From: Mycobacterium paraffinicum
GTDB lineage: Bacteria; Actinomycetota; Actinomycetes; Mycobacteriales; Mycobacteriaceae
Assembly: GCF_001907675.1 (NCBI RefSeq)
Contig: NZ_MPNT01000059.1
Location: forward strand, 1-21,551
Direction: 5' to 3'
Length of the DNA stretch: 21,551 nucleotides
Positions 9,019 through 16,503 of this stretch are shown piece by piece (position 1 is the first letter of the stretch; each line of letters begins with the position of its first letter). The position numbers and the translations under genes are program-made. The notes beneath the pieces were generated by a model, which was not told the origin of the DNA, made no database searches, and saw nothing but the letters and a program-made list of their open reading frames with translations.

Positions 9019-10074
9019 CTAACGCTCGTGCGCCATCGGATGCGTGGCGCCGTGTTCGGGGTGGGCTTGTGAATGCGCCTCGGAACCGCCCGGCGTATCG
9101 CCGCGGATGTCGATGCGCCACCCGGTGAGCCGCGCGGCCAACCGCGCGTTCTGGCCTTCTTTGCCGATGGCCAGCGACAGCTGGAAATCGGGCACCACCA
9201 CGCGGGCGGCCCGCGCGTTCGGGTCGATGATCGACACGGAGACCACCTTGGCCGGCGACAACGCGTTGGCGACGAACCGCGACGGGTCCTCGTCGTAATC
9301 GATGATGTCGATCTTTTCCCCGGAGAGCTCGCTCATCACGTTGCGCACCCGCTGGCCCATCGGGCCGATGCAGGCCCCTTTCGCGTTCAGGCCGGGAACG
9401 TTGGACTTCACCGCGATCTTGGAGCGGTGGCCGGCCTCGCGGGCCACCGCGACGATCTCGACCGAGCCGTCGGCGATCTCGGGAACCTCCAGGGAGAACA
9501 ACTTGCGCACCAGGTTGGGATGCGTCCGCGACAGCGTGATCATCGGCTCCCGGGCACCGCGGGTCACACCGATCACGTAGCAACGCACGCGGTTGCCGTG
9601 TTCGTAGCTTTCGCCGGGGACCTGTTCGGCCGCCGGGATCACACCCTCGGAGGCCTTGGTCTCGGTGCCCATCCGCACCACGACCAGACCGCGCGCGTTG
9701 GCGCGGCTGTCCCGCTGGATGACGCCCGCGACGATCTCCCCCTCGCGGGTGGAGAACTCGCCGTAGGTGCGCTCGTTCTCCGCGTCCCGGAACCGCTGCA
9801 GCATGACCTGCCGCGCGGTGGTCGCGGCGATGCGCCCGAAACCCTCGGGGGTGTCGTCCCATTCGCTGATGACGTTGCCGTCCTCATCGGTCTCGCGGGC
9901 GACGACGCGAACGACACCGGTCTTGCGGTCGATCTCGATGCGCGCATCGTTCTGGTGGCCCTCGGTGTGCCGGTAGGCGGTGAGCAGCGCCGACTTGATC
10001 GTCTCGAGCAGCTCGTTGACCGAGATGCCCCGATCCACCTCGATGGCATGCAGCGCCGCCATGTCGATATTCAT
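9019..10074 (-). CDS. nusA: Transcription termination/antitermination protein NusA
   Basis: RNA polymerase-associated factor controlling pausing, termination and rRNA antitermination; 351 residues, close to the 347 of M. tuberculosis. Domains: N-terminal RNAP-binding domain about 1-108, S1 about 110-182, KH1 with GPMG (237-240) and KH2 with GKEG (304-307). As in other actinobacteria it lacks the C-terminal acidic repeats of E. coli NusA. The tail after about 325 is His/Gly-rich ([21 protein letters not shown]) and probably flexible. The ATG at 10074-10072 overlaps the rimP stop by one base (TGATG), so the two are translationally coupled. Confidence 0.96.
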   Translation of the reverse strand: MNIDMAALHAIEVDRGISVNELLETIKSALLTAYRHTEGHQNDARIEIDRKTGVVRVVARETDEDGNVISEWDDTPEGFGRIAATTARQVMLQRFRDAENERTYGEFSTREGEIVAGVIQRDSRANARGLVVVRMGTETKASEGVIPAAEQVPGESYEHGNRVRCYVIGVTRGAREPMITLSRTHPNLVRKLFSLEVPEIADGSVEIVAVAREAGHRSKIAVKSNVPGLNAKGACIGPMGQRVRNVMSELSGEKIDIIDYDEDPSRFVANALSPAKVVSVSIIDPNARAARVVVPDFQLSLAIGKEGQNARLAARLTGWRIDIRGDTPGGSEAHSQAHPEHGATHPMAHER

Positions 10075-10607
10075 CAGCGCCGCTCCTTCCTGTCGGGACG
10101 GCTCGCCAGGTCCAGCTCCGCCTGGGCTGGGGGCGAAAACTCCACCTGGACAACGGCTTTGGCGATATCGGCGAGCGGAATGTCGCGCAGCCGGTAGTCG
10201 CGGCCTTCGCGGACCACCAGCGCGACGGCGTCATCGTGGGTCTCGCCGACACGGCCCGTTAGCCGCGAACCGTCCGACAGGACGACGTCGACCTTGCGGG
10301 CGCGGGCGCGGCGGAAGTGTTTCGCGCTGGTCAGCGGGCGGTCCACGCCCGGCGAGCTCACCTCGAGCACGTAGCGGTCTTCGATGCCGTCCATGCCGTC
10401 CATGCCGTCCAGCAAAGTCGACGCCGAGCGCGACAAGATGGCGATGGTGTCCAGGTCGAGGGATTTGTCGCCGTCGGCGACCACCGTGATCCGCGGGGGA
10501 CGCGTCCGGGCGTCGATGACCACGTCTTCGATCTCGTATCCGGCGCGCGCGAACTCGTCACCGAGTAGCTCGATCACCTGTGTCTGCGAAGGTAGCCCGG
10601 TGGTCAC
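10074..10607 (-). CDS. rimP: Ribosome maturation factor RimP
   Basis: Factor for 30S assembly; 177 residues, collinear with M. tuberculosis Rv2842c. The N-terminal alpha/beta domain contains [12 protein letters not shown] and [21 protein letters not shown], the RimP signature. The C-terminal SH3-like domain includes [28 protein letters not shown]. The start is the GTG at 10607-10605 with a strong GAGGAG ribosome site (10619-10614), 6 nt upstream. It is first gene of the rimP-nusA-ylxR-infB-rbfA-nrnA operon, and its stop overlaps the nusA ATG. An MDG tripeptide repeat sits between the domains, encoded by three exact 9-nt copies. Confidence 0.94.
   Translation of the reverse strand: MTTGLPSQTQVIELLGDEFARAGYEIEDVVIDARTRPPRITVVADGDKSLDLDTIAILSRSASTLLDGMDGMDGIEDRYVLEVSSPGVDRPLTSAKHFRRARARKVDVVLSDGSRLTGRVGETHDDAVALVVREGRDYRLRDIPLADIAKAVVQVEFSPPAQAELDLASRPDRKERR
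10384..10410. repeat. Three exact tandem copies of ATGCCGTCC in rimP
   Basis: The 9-nt unit ATGCCGTCC occurs three times head to tail (10384-10392, 10393-10401, 10402-10410). On the coding strand it encodes DGMDGMDGI. The segment is the same length in the M. tuberculosis protein as I recall it (LDGLDGANKI), so there is no clear expansion, but it is slippage-prone. Confidence 0.75.
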
Positions 10608-10809
10608 GGCGAGCTCCTCATCTTGAGTTGTCCGGTCAGCTGGAGGGCGTCGCCGCCCCGTGGTTTGCGGGCGGCTCCAGTGTCCTAACGGAACGCGAAG
10701 GCTGCCGTTCCGCGAGAGCCAGCTATCAACGATACGCCAGGAATCGGCTCTGACGGCCCGTTCGCGCCTGGCTTCGTACCCGCCCGCGCACCGATGGCAG
10801 GATGTGTTT
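10608..10809. promoter_or_regulatory. Divergent control region between rimP (-) and the lipoprotein gene (+)
   Basis: This 202-nt gap is the longest gene-free stretch in the window. On the minus strand TATCGT (10734-10729) fits TANNNT and would give a rimP leader of about 115 nt. A 7-bp inverted repeat CGGAACG (10689-10695) / CGTTCCG (10706-10712) with a 10-nt loop lies in that leader. The rimP ribosome site GAGGAG is at 10619-10614. On the plus strand AGGA (10799-10802) serves the lipoprotein GTG; no convincing -10 was seen for that gene. Confidence 0.5.
10689..10712 (-). repeat. Inverted repeat CGGAACG/CGTTCCG in the rimP leader
   Basis: Perfect 7-bp arms with a 10-nt spacer. Its position, just downstream of the suggested rimP transcription start and upstream of the divergent gene, allows either an RNA hairpin at the 5' end of the operon mRNA or an operator for a dimeric repressor. 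The sequence alone does not decide between them. Confidence 0.45.
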
Positions 10810-11346
10810 GTGTCTAGCGCAGTTCCCCCCGTCAACCGGCGGGGTGTGCTCGCCGGCGGCGTGGCTCTGGCCGCGCTCGGGGTGGTCAGCTCCGCCTGCG
10901 GCGAGTCCCCGCCCAAACCCCCGGCCGTCGAAGAGCTGCTGGGGCCGTTGGACCAGGCCCGCAAGGACAGCGCGCTGGCCGGTGCCGCCGCGGCGGCCGT
11001 CGGCAACCCACCGCAGATCGCCGCCGCGCTGGCGGTGGTGGCGAATCAACGCGCCGCGCACGCCCGCGCGCTGTCGACGGAGATCTCGCGCGCGGCCGGC
11101 AAGATCACCAGCTCGTCGACCAGCGAGACGACGAGCCCCAGCCCGAGCGCGGCCGAGCCGCCGGGCCCGCCACCGCCCCCACCCCCGGTGTCCGATGTGA
11201 TCAACGCGTTGCGGGCTTCGGCGGACAGTGCCAGCCGCCTGGTGGCGGGGGAATCGGGCTACCGGGCCGGGCTGCTGGCGTCGATCATCGCGTCGTGCAC
11301 GGCGTCGTACACCGTCGCCCTGGTGCCCGGGGGCCCGTCGATATGA
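10810..11346 (+). CDS. Tat-type lipoprotein candidate, Ala/Pro-rich (Rv2843 homologue)
   Basis: 178-residue exported protein. The N-terminus has a twin-arginine motif NRRGVL (Arg10-Arg11), a hydrophobic stretch 12-28 and VSSAC ending at Cys30, which satisfies a permissive lipobox. The likely fate is a folded, lipid-anchored envelope protein. Helical segments at about 41-99 and 128-172 are separated by a Ser/Thr/Pro linker with a run of prolines (about 100-127). The helices look like a diverged relative of the ferritin-like domain in the next gene. Function is unknown. The GTG at 10810 is preferred over the GTG at 10804 because AGGA (10799-10802) is then 7 nt upstream. It overlaps the next gene as ATGA and is divergent from rimP. 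Confidence 0.8.
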   Translation: MSSAVPPVNRRGVLAGGVALAALGVVSSACGESPPKPPAVEELLGPLDQARKDSALAGAAAAAVGNPPQIAAALAVVANQRAAHARALSTEISRAAGKITSSSTSETTSPSPSAAEPPGPPPPPPPVSDVINALRASADSASRLVAGESGYRAGLLASIIASCTASYTVALVPGGPSI

Positions 11347-11789
11347 GTTCCGGCAAGGACGCCGACAACGCGGCGCTGTGCGACGCGCTGGCCATCGAAC
11401 ACTCGACGATCTACGGCTACGGCATGGTCTCGGCGCTGTCGCCGCCCAGCGTGAACGGCATGGTGGTGGAGGCACTGTTGCAGCACCGCCAGCGCCGCGA
11501 CGACGTGATCGCGATGCTGACCGCCCGCAAGGTCAACGCCCCGGTCGCCGCCCCCGGCTACCAGCTGCCGATGCTGATCGGCAGCGCCGCGGACGCCGCG
11601 CGCCTGGCCGCCCGGATGGAGAACGACTGCGCGTCGGCATGGCGGGTGGTGATCGAGCACGCCGAGACGGCCGACGACCGCGCCTTCTCCTCGACGGCCC
11701 TGACCCAGAGCGCCGTGATGGCCGCCCGCTGGAACCGCGTGCTGGGCGCGTGGCCCATCACCACGAGCTTCCCGGGCGGAAACGACTAG
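11343..11789 (+). CDS. Ferritin-like DUF4439-type protein (Rv2844 homologue)
   Basis: 148-residue, mostly helical Ala-rich protein resembling the ferritin-like DUF4439 family. Helix 1 carries EHSTIYGYG (Glu19, His20), helix 2 EALLQHRQRRDDV (Glu43, His48), helix 3 Glu93 and helix 4 IEHAE (Glu105, His106). These are candidate metal ligands, but the canonical ExxH pairs of diiron ferritins are not evident, so metal binding is unproven. No signal peptide is visible. The start is fixed by the ATGA overlap with the lipoprotein gene, implying coupled synthesis and probably a joint function at the membrane. The convergent proS stop lies 21 nt beyond its own. Confidence 0.82.
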   Translation: MSSGKDADNAALCDALAIEHSTIYGYGMVSALSPPSVNGMVVEALLQHRQRRDDVIAMLTARKVNAPVAAPGYQLPMLIGSAADAARLAARMENDCASAWRVVIEHAETADDRAFSSTALTQSAVMAARWNRVLGAWPITTSFPGGND

Positions 11790-11810
11790 CGCCGCAAGGG
11801 ATTTCGAGCG

Positions 11811-13559
11811 CTATCCGCTCAGCGCGGCGGCGATGTCGGTGGCCAGCGACGGCCCGGTGGCCAGCTCGCGCGTCTGCCCGCCGAAGCGGTCACGCAGCTC
11901 GACGACGCCGTTGCCCCAGCCGCGGCCCACCACCAGAATCCACGGCACGCCGAGCAACTCGGCGTCCTTGAACTTCACCCCCGGGGACGCCTGACGGTCG
12001 TCGAGCAGCACCGCCACACCCAGCCGGTCCAGGTCGGCGGCCAGCTCGGTGGCTCCGGCGCGCGCGTCCGCGTCCTTGTTGGCGATCACCAGGTGCACGT
12101 CGAACGGCGAGACCTCCGCGGGCCAGCGCAGGCCCAGCTCGTCGTGGTGTTGCTCGGCGATCACCGCCACCATTCGCGACACCCCGAAGCCGTAGGACCC
12201 CATGGTCAGCCGCACCGGCTTGCCGTCCTCGCCGAGCACGTCGACGGTGAAGGCGTCGGTGTATTTGCGGCCGAGCTGGAAGATGTGCGCGACCTCGATC
12301 CCCCGGGCCGACACCAGCGGGCCGGCGCCGTCGGGAGACGGGTCGCCGTCGCGCACCTCGGCGGCCTCGATGGTGCCGTCGGCGGTGAAATCCCGTCCCG
12401 CCACCAGGCCGACGACGTGCCGGCCCGGCTCGTCCGCCCCGGTGATCCAACTGGTCCCGTCCACCACCCTGGGGTCGACCAGGTAGCGAACCCCGTTGTC
12501 CCGCAGGGCTTTCGGGCCGATGTAGCCCTTCACCAGGAAGGGATACCTGGCGAAGTCGGCGTCGTCGAGCAACGCGTATTCGGCCGGCTCGAGCGCCGCG
12601 CCGAGTCTCTTGTCGTCGACCTCACGATCGCCCGGCAGCCCGATGGCCAGCAGCTCCCATTCCCCGCCCGGCTGGCGCACCTTGAGCAGGACATTCTTCA
12701 GCGTGTCGGCCGCGGTGACGGTGCGGCCGAGGTCGGCGGTGTTGGCCCAGTCCACCAGCGTGGCGATGGTCGGGGTGTCGCCCGTGTCGTGCACCACCGC
12801 CTCCGGCAACCCTTCGATGGGCTTGGCGTCCGGGCGGGCGGTGACGACGGCCTCGACGTTGGCCGCGTACCCGGATTCCAGGCAGCGCACGAACGTGTCT
12901 TCACCGACGGGGCTCTCGGCCAGGAACTCCTCGGAGGCGCTGCCGCCCATGGCCCCCGAGACCGCGGAGACGATCACGTAGCGCACCTGGAGCCGGTTGA
13001 GGATGCGCTGGTAGGCCTCGCGGTGCGCGTGATAGGCGGCCTTGAGCCCGGCGTCGTCGATGTCGAAGGAGTACGAGTCCTTCATCACGAACTCGCGCAC
13101 CCGCAGGATCCCCGCCCGTGGCCGCGCCTCGTCGCGGTACTTGTTCTGGATTTGGTAGAGCAGCACCGGAAAGTCTTTGTAGGAGCTGTATTCGCCCTTG
13201 ACGGTCAGGGTGAACACCTCTTCGTGCGTCGGCCCGAGCAGGTAGTCGTTGCCGCGGCGATCCTTGAGCCGGAACACGCCCTCGCCGTATTCGGTCCACC
13301 GGTTCGTCGTCTCGTAGGGCGCGCGCGGCAGCAGGGCGGGGAACAGGATCTCCTGCCCGCCGATCGCGTCCATCTCTTCGCGGACGACGCGCTCGATCCG
13401 GCGCAGCACCCGCAGGCCGAGCGGCAGCCAGCTGTACAGCCCGGGCGCGACGGGCCGGATGTAGCCGGCCCGGATCAGGAGTTTGTGGCTGGGCACTTCG
13501 GCGTCAGCGGGATCGTCGCGCAAGGTGCGCACAAAGAGCTCGGACATCCGGGTGATCAC
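11811..13559 (-). CDS. proS: Prolyl-tRNA synthetase (bacterial type with editing insertion)
   Basis: Charges tRNA-Pro; 582 residues, the same length as M. tuberculosis ProS. Class II core: motif 1 region about 45-80, GPTHEE (109-114), motif 2 beginning [18 protein letters not shown] (140-157), and motif 3 [17 protein letters not shown]. An editing INS domain (YbaK-like, about 220-400) lies between motifs 2 and 3 and would remove mischarged Ala. The C-terminal part is the anticodon-binding alpha/beta domain ([11 protein letters not shown] onward). The start is the GTG at 13559-13557; an ATG four codons in (13547) is an alternative. TAGGCT lies 8 nt upstream of the GTG, so the mRNA may be nearly leaderless. 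Confidence 0.96.
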   Translation of the reverse strand: MITRMSELFVRTLRDDPADAEVPSHKLLIRAGYIRPVAPGLYSWLPLGLRVLRRIERVVREEMDAIGGQEILFPALLPRAPYETTNRWTEYGEGVFRLKDRRGNDYLLGPTHEEVFTLTVKGEYSSYKDFPVLLYQIQNKYRDEARPRAGILRVREFVMKDSYSFDIDDAGLKAAYHAHREAYQRILNRLQVRYVIVSAVSGAMGGSASEEFLAESPVGEDTFVRCLESGYAANVEAVVTARPDAKPIEGLPEAVVHDTGDTPTIATLVDWANTADLGRTVTAADTLKNVLLKVRQPGGEWELLAIGLPGDREVDDKRLGAALEPAEYALLDDADFARYPFLVKGYIGPKALRDNGVRYLVDPRVVDGTSWITGADEPGRHVVGLVAGRDFTADGTIEAAEVRDGDPSPDGAGPLVSARGIEVAHIFQLGRKYTDAFTVDVLGEDGKPVRLTMGSYGFGVSRMVAVIAEQHHDELGLRWPAEVSPFDVHLVIANKDADARAGATELAADLDRLGVAVLLDDRQASPGVKFKDAELLGVPWILVVGRGWGNGVVELRDRFGGQTRELATGPSLATDIAAALSG

Positions 13560-13567
13560 AGCGGGCC

Positions 13568-13573
13568 AGCCTA
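13568..13573 (-). promoter_or_regulatory. Possible -10 hexamer TAGGCT for proS
   Basis: TAGGCT (minus strand 13573-13568) fits TANNNT and ends 8 nt before the proS GTG, implying a leader of one or two nucleotides. No recognisable -35 was seen. It lies in the 100-nt gap between efpA and proS, which otherwise holds only the inverted repeat at 13597-13644. Confidence 0.35.
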
Positions 13574-13596
13574 GCGGTGCGGGTTCCTGCGACGAG

Positions 13597-13644
13597 CGTC
13601 ACGCCAGCGCAACGCTCACGTGCCGACGCCACTCTGGCGTGACG
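13597..13644 (-). terminator. 11-bp inverted repeat after efpA, possible terminator
   Basis: Perfect arms CGTCACGCCAG (13597-13607) and CTGGCGTGACG (13634-13644) with a 26-nt spacer, beginning 15 nt beyond the efpA stop. There is no T-tract. It separates the corrinoid/efpA operon from proS and could stop transcription or protect the 3' end of the mRNA. Similar motifs recur in mycobacterial intergenic DNA, from memory, so a dispersed small repeat is an alternative. Confidence 0.5.
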
Positions 13645-13659
13645 GTCGGCGGCTGAGAG

Positions 13660-15252
13660 CTACAGCTCGCCGGCGTCGATCGCTTCCTTGACCTCTTGGG
13701 CGTGCGCCACCTGTTCGGGCGTGTAGCCGATCAGCAGCGCGGCACCGCCGACTACGACGGCCACCCCGGCCACCCACAGCAGGCCGTAGGTGTAGCCCTG
13801 ATCGAGCGCGTGCAGCTGGAGGTCGTTCATGATCTTCACCGGGCCGGTCGTGCCGCCCAGGTACAACGTCCGAGAGGTGATGACGGCCTGGATGACGGCG
13901 AGCACCAGCGGGCCGCCGAGGCTCTGCAGCATCAACGCGATCGCCGACACCGGGCCGATCTGGTCGAAACCGACGCCGGCGATGGCCGACAGCGTCAGCG
14001 GGACGACGCAGATGCCGATGCCGATGCCGCCGACGATGATGGGCAGCACCAGGTTGGGGAAGTAGGGCACGCCGCGGTGCATGAAGCCCCAGCCGTAGAG
14101 CATCGCCCAGAACAGCAGGATGCCGCCGCCGATGGTCAGCACCCGGGGCGAGAACCGCGACACCAGTTGCGACGAGACGCCCAGGCCGATCCCCATCGCG
14201 ATGACGAACGGGATGAAGCCGACGCCGGCGCGCAACGCGCTGTAGCCGAGGATGTCCTGGACGTACAGGCCGATGCAGACGGTCAGGCTGAACATCAGTC
14301 CGCCGGCCAGGAAGATCGCGGCGAAGGTGACCAGTCGGTTGCGGTCGCGGAACAGATCGAATGGCACGACGGGGTTTTCGGCGGTCCGCTCGACGATGAT
14401 GAAGGCGAGCGCGGCGGCCATGGCGACCACTCCGGAGCCGATGGTGGTGAACGACACCCAGCCCTTCTCCGGTCCCATCGAGAAGGCGTAGACGGCCGCG
14501 GTGCACGCCAGCGTGGCCAGCATGGCCCCGGTCGCGTCGAGTTTCATTCGCTCGCGGTTGGTCTCGCGCAGCGCGGTGCGGGCCAGGTAGATCATCACCA
14601 GCCCGATCGGCACGTTCACCAGGAACGCCAGCCGCCAGGAAACCTCGGTCAGCGCCCCACCGACGACCAGGCCCATCACGGAACCGATGGCGGTCATGGC
14701 GGCGAATACCGCCGTCGCGAAGTTACGGGCCGGGCCCTTGGGGAAGGTCGTCGCGACCAGCGCCAGCCCGGTCGGCGAGGCGATGGCGGACCCGACACCC
14801 TGCGAGAGCCGCGCGATGACCATGGTCGCCTCGTCCCAGGCGACCGCGCACAGGACCGAAGAGATGGTGAACAACGCGACGCCGACGATGAAGGTGCGCT
14901 TGCGCCCGATGGTGTCGCCCAGCCGGCCGCCCAGCAGCATCAGCCCGCCGAATGTGAGCACATACGCGGTGATCACCCAGCTGCGGCCCGCGTCGGACAG
15001 GCTCAGTTCGTTCTGGATCCGGGGCAGCGCGACGATCGCGACGGTGCTGTCCATGGTCGCCAGCAACTGCATCCCGCCGATGGCGATCACCGCGGCGATG
15101 AAGCGACGGGACGGCAGCCAGGCCGGGTAGTACTTGCTGATGCGGGTGGAGGCGGTCTCCGCCGGGCGCGAGGAGCGCGCCGGGGCCGGACGATCGGGGC
15201 GCGCGGACGTGAAGTTCCGCATCGCGCGCTCTGTTTCGTTGAGGGCCGTCAT
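13660..15252 (-). CDS. efpA: MFS transporter EfpA (DHA2/QacA type, 14 membrane helices)
   Basis: Integral membrane transporter of 530 residues, the same length as M. tuberculosis EfpA, an essential protein linked to drug efflux and lipid transport and induced by isoniazid in that species. The cytosolic N-terminus (1-50) is Arg/Pro-rich. Helix 1 carries the 14-TMS motif LATMDSTVAIVALP (64-77). Motif A is GGRLGDTIGRKRTF (108-121). The motif C-like GSVMGLVVGGAL is in helix 5. The C-terminus ends VKEAIDAGEL as in relatives. The ATG at 15252 follows the cysG stop by 33 AT-rich nt that hold a likely promoter, so it may be transcribed both from the operon and on its own. Confidence 0.96.
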   Translation of the reverse strand: MTALNETERAMRNFTSARPDRPAPARSSRPAETASTRISKYYPAWLPSRRFIAAVIAIGGMQLLATMDSTVAIVALPRIQNELSLSDAGRSWVITAYVLTFGGLMLLGGRLGDTIGRKRTFIVGVALFTISSVLCAVAWDEATMVIARLSQGVGSAIASPTGLALVATTFPKGPARNFATAVFAAMTAIGSVMGLVVGGALTEVSWRLAFLVNVPIGLVMIYLARTALRETNRERMKLDATGAMLATLACTAAVYAFSMGPEKGWVSFTTIGSGVVAMAAALAFIIVERTAENPVVPFDLFRDRNRLVTFAAIFLAGGLMFSLTVCIGLYVQDILGYSALRAGVGFIPFVIAMGIGLGVSSQLVSRFSPRVLTIGGGILLFWAMLYGWGFMHRGVPYFPNLVLPIIVGGIGIGICVVPLTLSAIAGVGFDQIGPVSAIALMLQSLGGPLVLAVIQAVITSRTLYLGGTTGPVKIMNDLQLHALDQGYTYGLLWVAGVAVVVGGAALLIGYTPEQVAHAQEVKEAIDAGEL

Positions 15253-15285
15253 AAAGGGTTACCTTACAGTAATCTTAAGAATCGT
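15253..15285 (-). promoter_or_regulatory. AT-rich efpA promoter and possible operator
   Basis: This 33-nt gap is strikingly AT-rich against its surroundings. On the minus strand TAAGAT (15277-15272) fits the mycobacterial -10, giving a short leader with AAGG about 9 nt before the ATG. Immediately downstream is TTACAGTAA (plus strand 15264-15272), a 9-nt palindrome broken only at its centre, overlapping the expected transcription start; it could bind a repressor. No clear -35 was found. Confidence 0.5.
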
Positions 15286-16491
15286 TTAAAGCCCGAATCC
15301 GGCGACCGGCCCGATCACGATGATCGCGGGAGGTCGGATGCCCTCGGCGCGGATCTTTTCGGGCGTGTCGGCGAGCGTTGCCCGCAAAGTCCGCTGAGCG
15401 GCCGTCGTCCCATGCTGGACCACCAGCACTGGAGTATCCGCAGGTCGGCCACCGTTTATCAGCACGTCGGCGAAAAGTTCGATGCGTTCCACGGCCATCA
15501 GCAAAACGATGGTCCCGGACATCGCGGCCAACGCATTCCAATTCACTAACGATTCGGGATGATCGGGCGCCAGATGGCCGCTGACCACCACGAATTCGTG
15601 ATTTATGGCCCGGTGCGTGACCGGAACGCCGGCCAGGGCGGGCACTCCTATGGCGCTCGTCACACCCGGCACCACGGTGACCGGGATCCCGGCGTCGACG
15701 CACGCCAGCACTTCCTCATAACCACGGGCGAAGACGAAGGGATCCCCGCCCTTGAGGCGGACGACGAACTTCCCGGAGCGGGCGCGCTCGATCATGACGT
15801 CGTTGATGGCGTCCTGCGCCATCGCGCGCCCGTACGGGATCTTGGCGGCGTCGATGACCTCCACGTGGGGCGGGAGCTCGGCCAGCAGCTCCGGCGGCGC
15901 GAGCCGATCGGCCACGACGACGTCGGCGTGGGCCAGCAGCCGGCGCCCGCGCACCGTGATCAGTTCTGGGTCACCGGGGCCGCCGCCGACCAGTGCCACC
16001 CCGCCGCGCGCCACGTCGGAGCTCACCGCGCTGTCCTGCGCGATGAGCCCGGTCTGCAGCGCTTCGCGGATGGCCGAGCGGATCGCCGCGGAGCGGCGGT
16101 GCTCGCCGCCGGCCAGCACGCCGACCGATAACCCCTCGTAGCGGAAGGACGCCGGTGTCACCGCGGTTCCCTCCACGGCGATGTCGGCGCGGACGCAGAA
16201 GAGGTGGCGGCGTTCGGCCTCGGCGACGATGGCCGCATTCACTTCCGGGTCGTTGGTGGCCGCGATCGCGTACCAGGCTCCGTCGAGGTCACCGTCGCGG
16301 TATTCGCGCAGGGACAACGTGATTCCGGTCATGGCCTCGACCGACCTGGTGGCGCTGCGGGAGATGACGTGGACGTCCGCGCCGCTGGCGATGAGCAAGG
16401 GCAGCCGGCGCTGGGCGACCGAGCCGCCGCCGACCACGACGACCTTTTTGCCGGCCAGGCGCAGCCCGGCGAGGTAGGCGTTCTCGGTCAC
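15286..16491 (-). CDS. cysG: Fused sirohaem synthase: uroporphyrinogen-III C-methyltransferase with precorrin-2 dehydrogenase domain
   Basis: Makes precorrin-2 from uroporphyrinogen III with SAM, then sirohydrochlorin/sirohaem; feeds sulphite/nitrite reductases and the corrinoid path. 401 residues. The N-terminal CysG_N domain has an NAD-binding turn VVVVGGGSVAQRR (17-29) and spans about 1-150. The C-terminal SUMT domain starts at VALVGGGPGDPELIT (165-179), with VRLKGGDPFVFARGYEE (244-260) and VVPGVTSA (273-280). Domain order matches M. tuberculosis Rv2847c (405 aa). The start is the GTG at 16491-16489; a TAGGCT hexamer lies exactly 6 nt upstream and overlaps the cobB stop. No Shine-Dalgarno is seen. 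The gap to cobB is 9 nt. Confidence 0.95.
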   Translation of the reverse strand: MTENAYLAGLRLAGKKVVVVGGGSVAQRRLPLLIASGADVHVISRSATRSVEAMTGITLSLREYRDGDLDGAWYAIAATNDPEVNAAIVAEAERRHLFCVRADIAVEGTAVTPASFRYEGLSVGVLAGGEHRRSAAIRSAIREALQTGLIAQDSAVSSDVARGGVALVGGGPGDPELITVRGRRLLAHADVVVADRLAPPELLAELPPHVEVIDAAKIPYGRAMAQDAINDVMIERARSGKFVVRLKGGDPFVFARGYEEVLACVDAGIPVTVVPGVTSAIGVPALAGVPVTHRAINHEFVVVSGHLAPDHPESLVNWNALAAMSGTIVLLMAVERIELFADVLINGGRPADTPVLVVQHGTTAAQRTLRATLADTPEKIRAEGIRPPAIIVIGPVAGFGL

Positions 16492-16497
16492 CCGGCA

Positions 16498-16503
16498 AGC
16501 CTA
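16498..16503 (-). promoter_or_regulatory. Possible leaderless -10 (TAGGCT) for cysG overlapping the cobB stop
   Basis: TAGGCT (minus strand 16503-16498) fits TANNNT and ends 6 nt before the cysG GTG. Its first three bases are the TAG stop codon of cobB. The absence of a ribosome-binding site before cysG agrees with a leaderless message in addition to the operon transcript. Confidence 0.4.

Noticed and set aside
11790..11810. Terminator between the convergent DUF4439-type gene and proS
   Set aside because: Only weak CGCCGC/GCGGCG pairing over a loop of about 30 nt; not supportable as a terminator.
12093..13574. Long open frame (493 codons) antisense to proS
   Set aside because: Composition is that of a reverse-complement shadow; ProRS matches its family along the whole length.
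13696..15549. Long open frame (617 codons) antisense to efpA
   Set aside because: Asp/Gln/His-rich shadow of a membrane protein gene, with no domain or plausible ribosome site.
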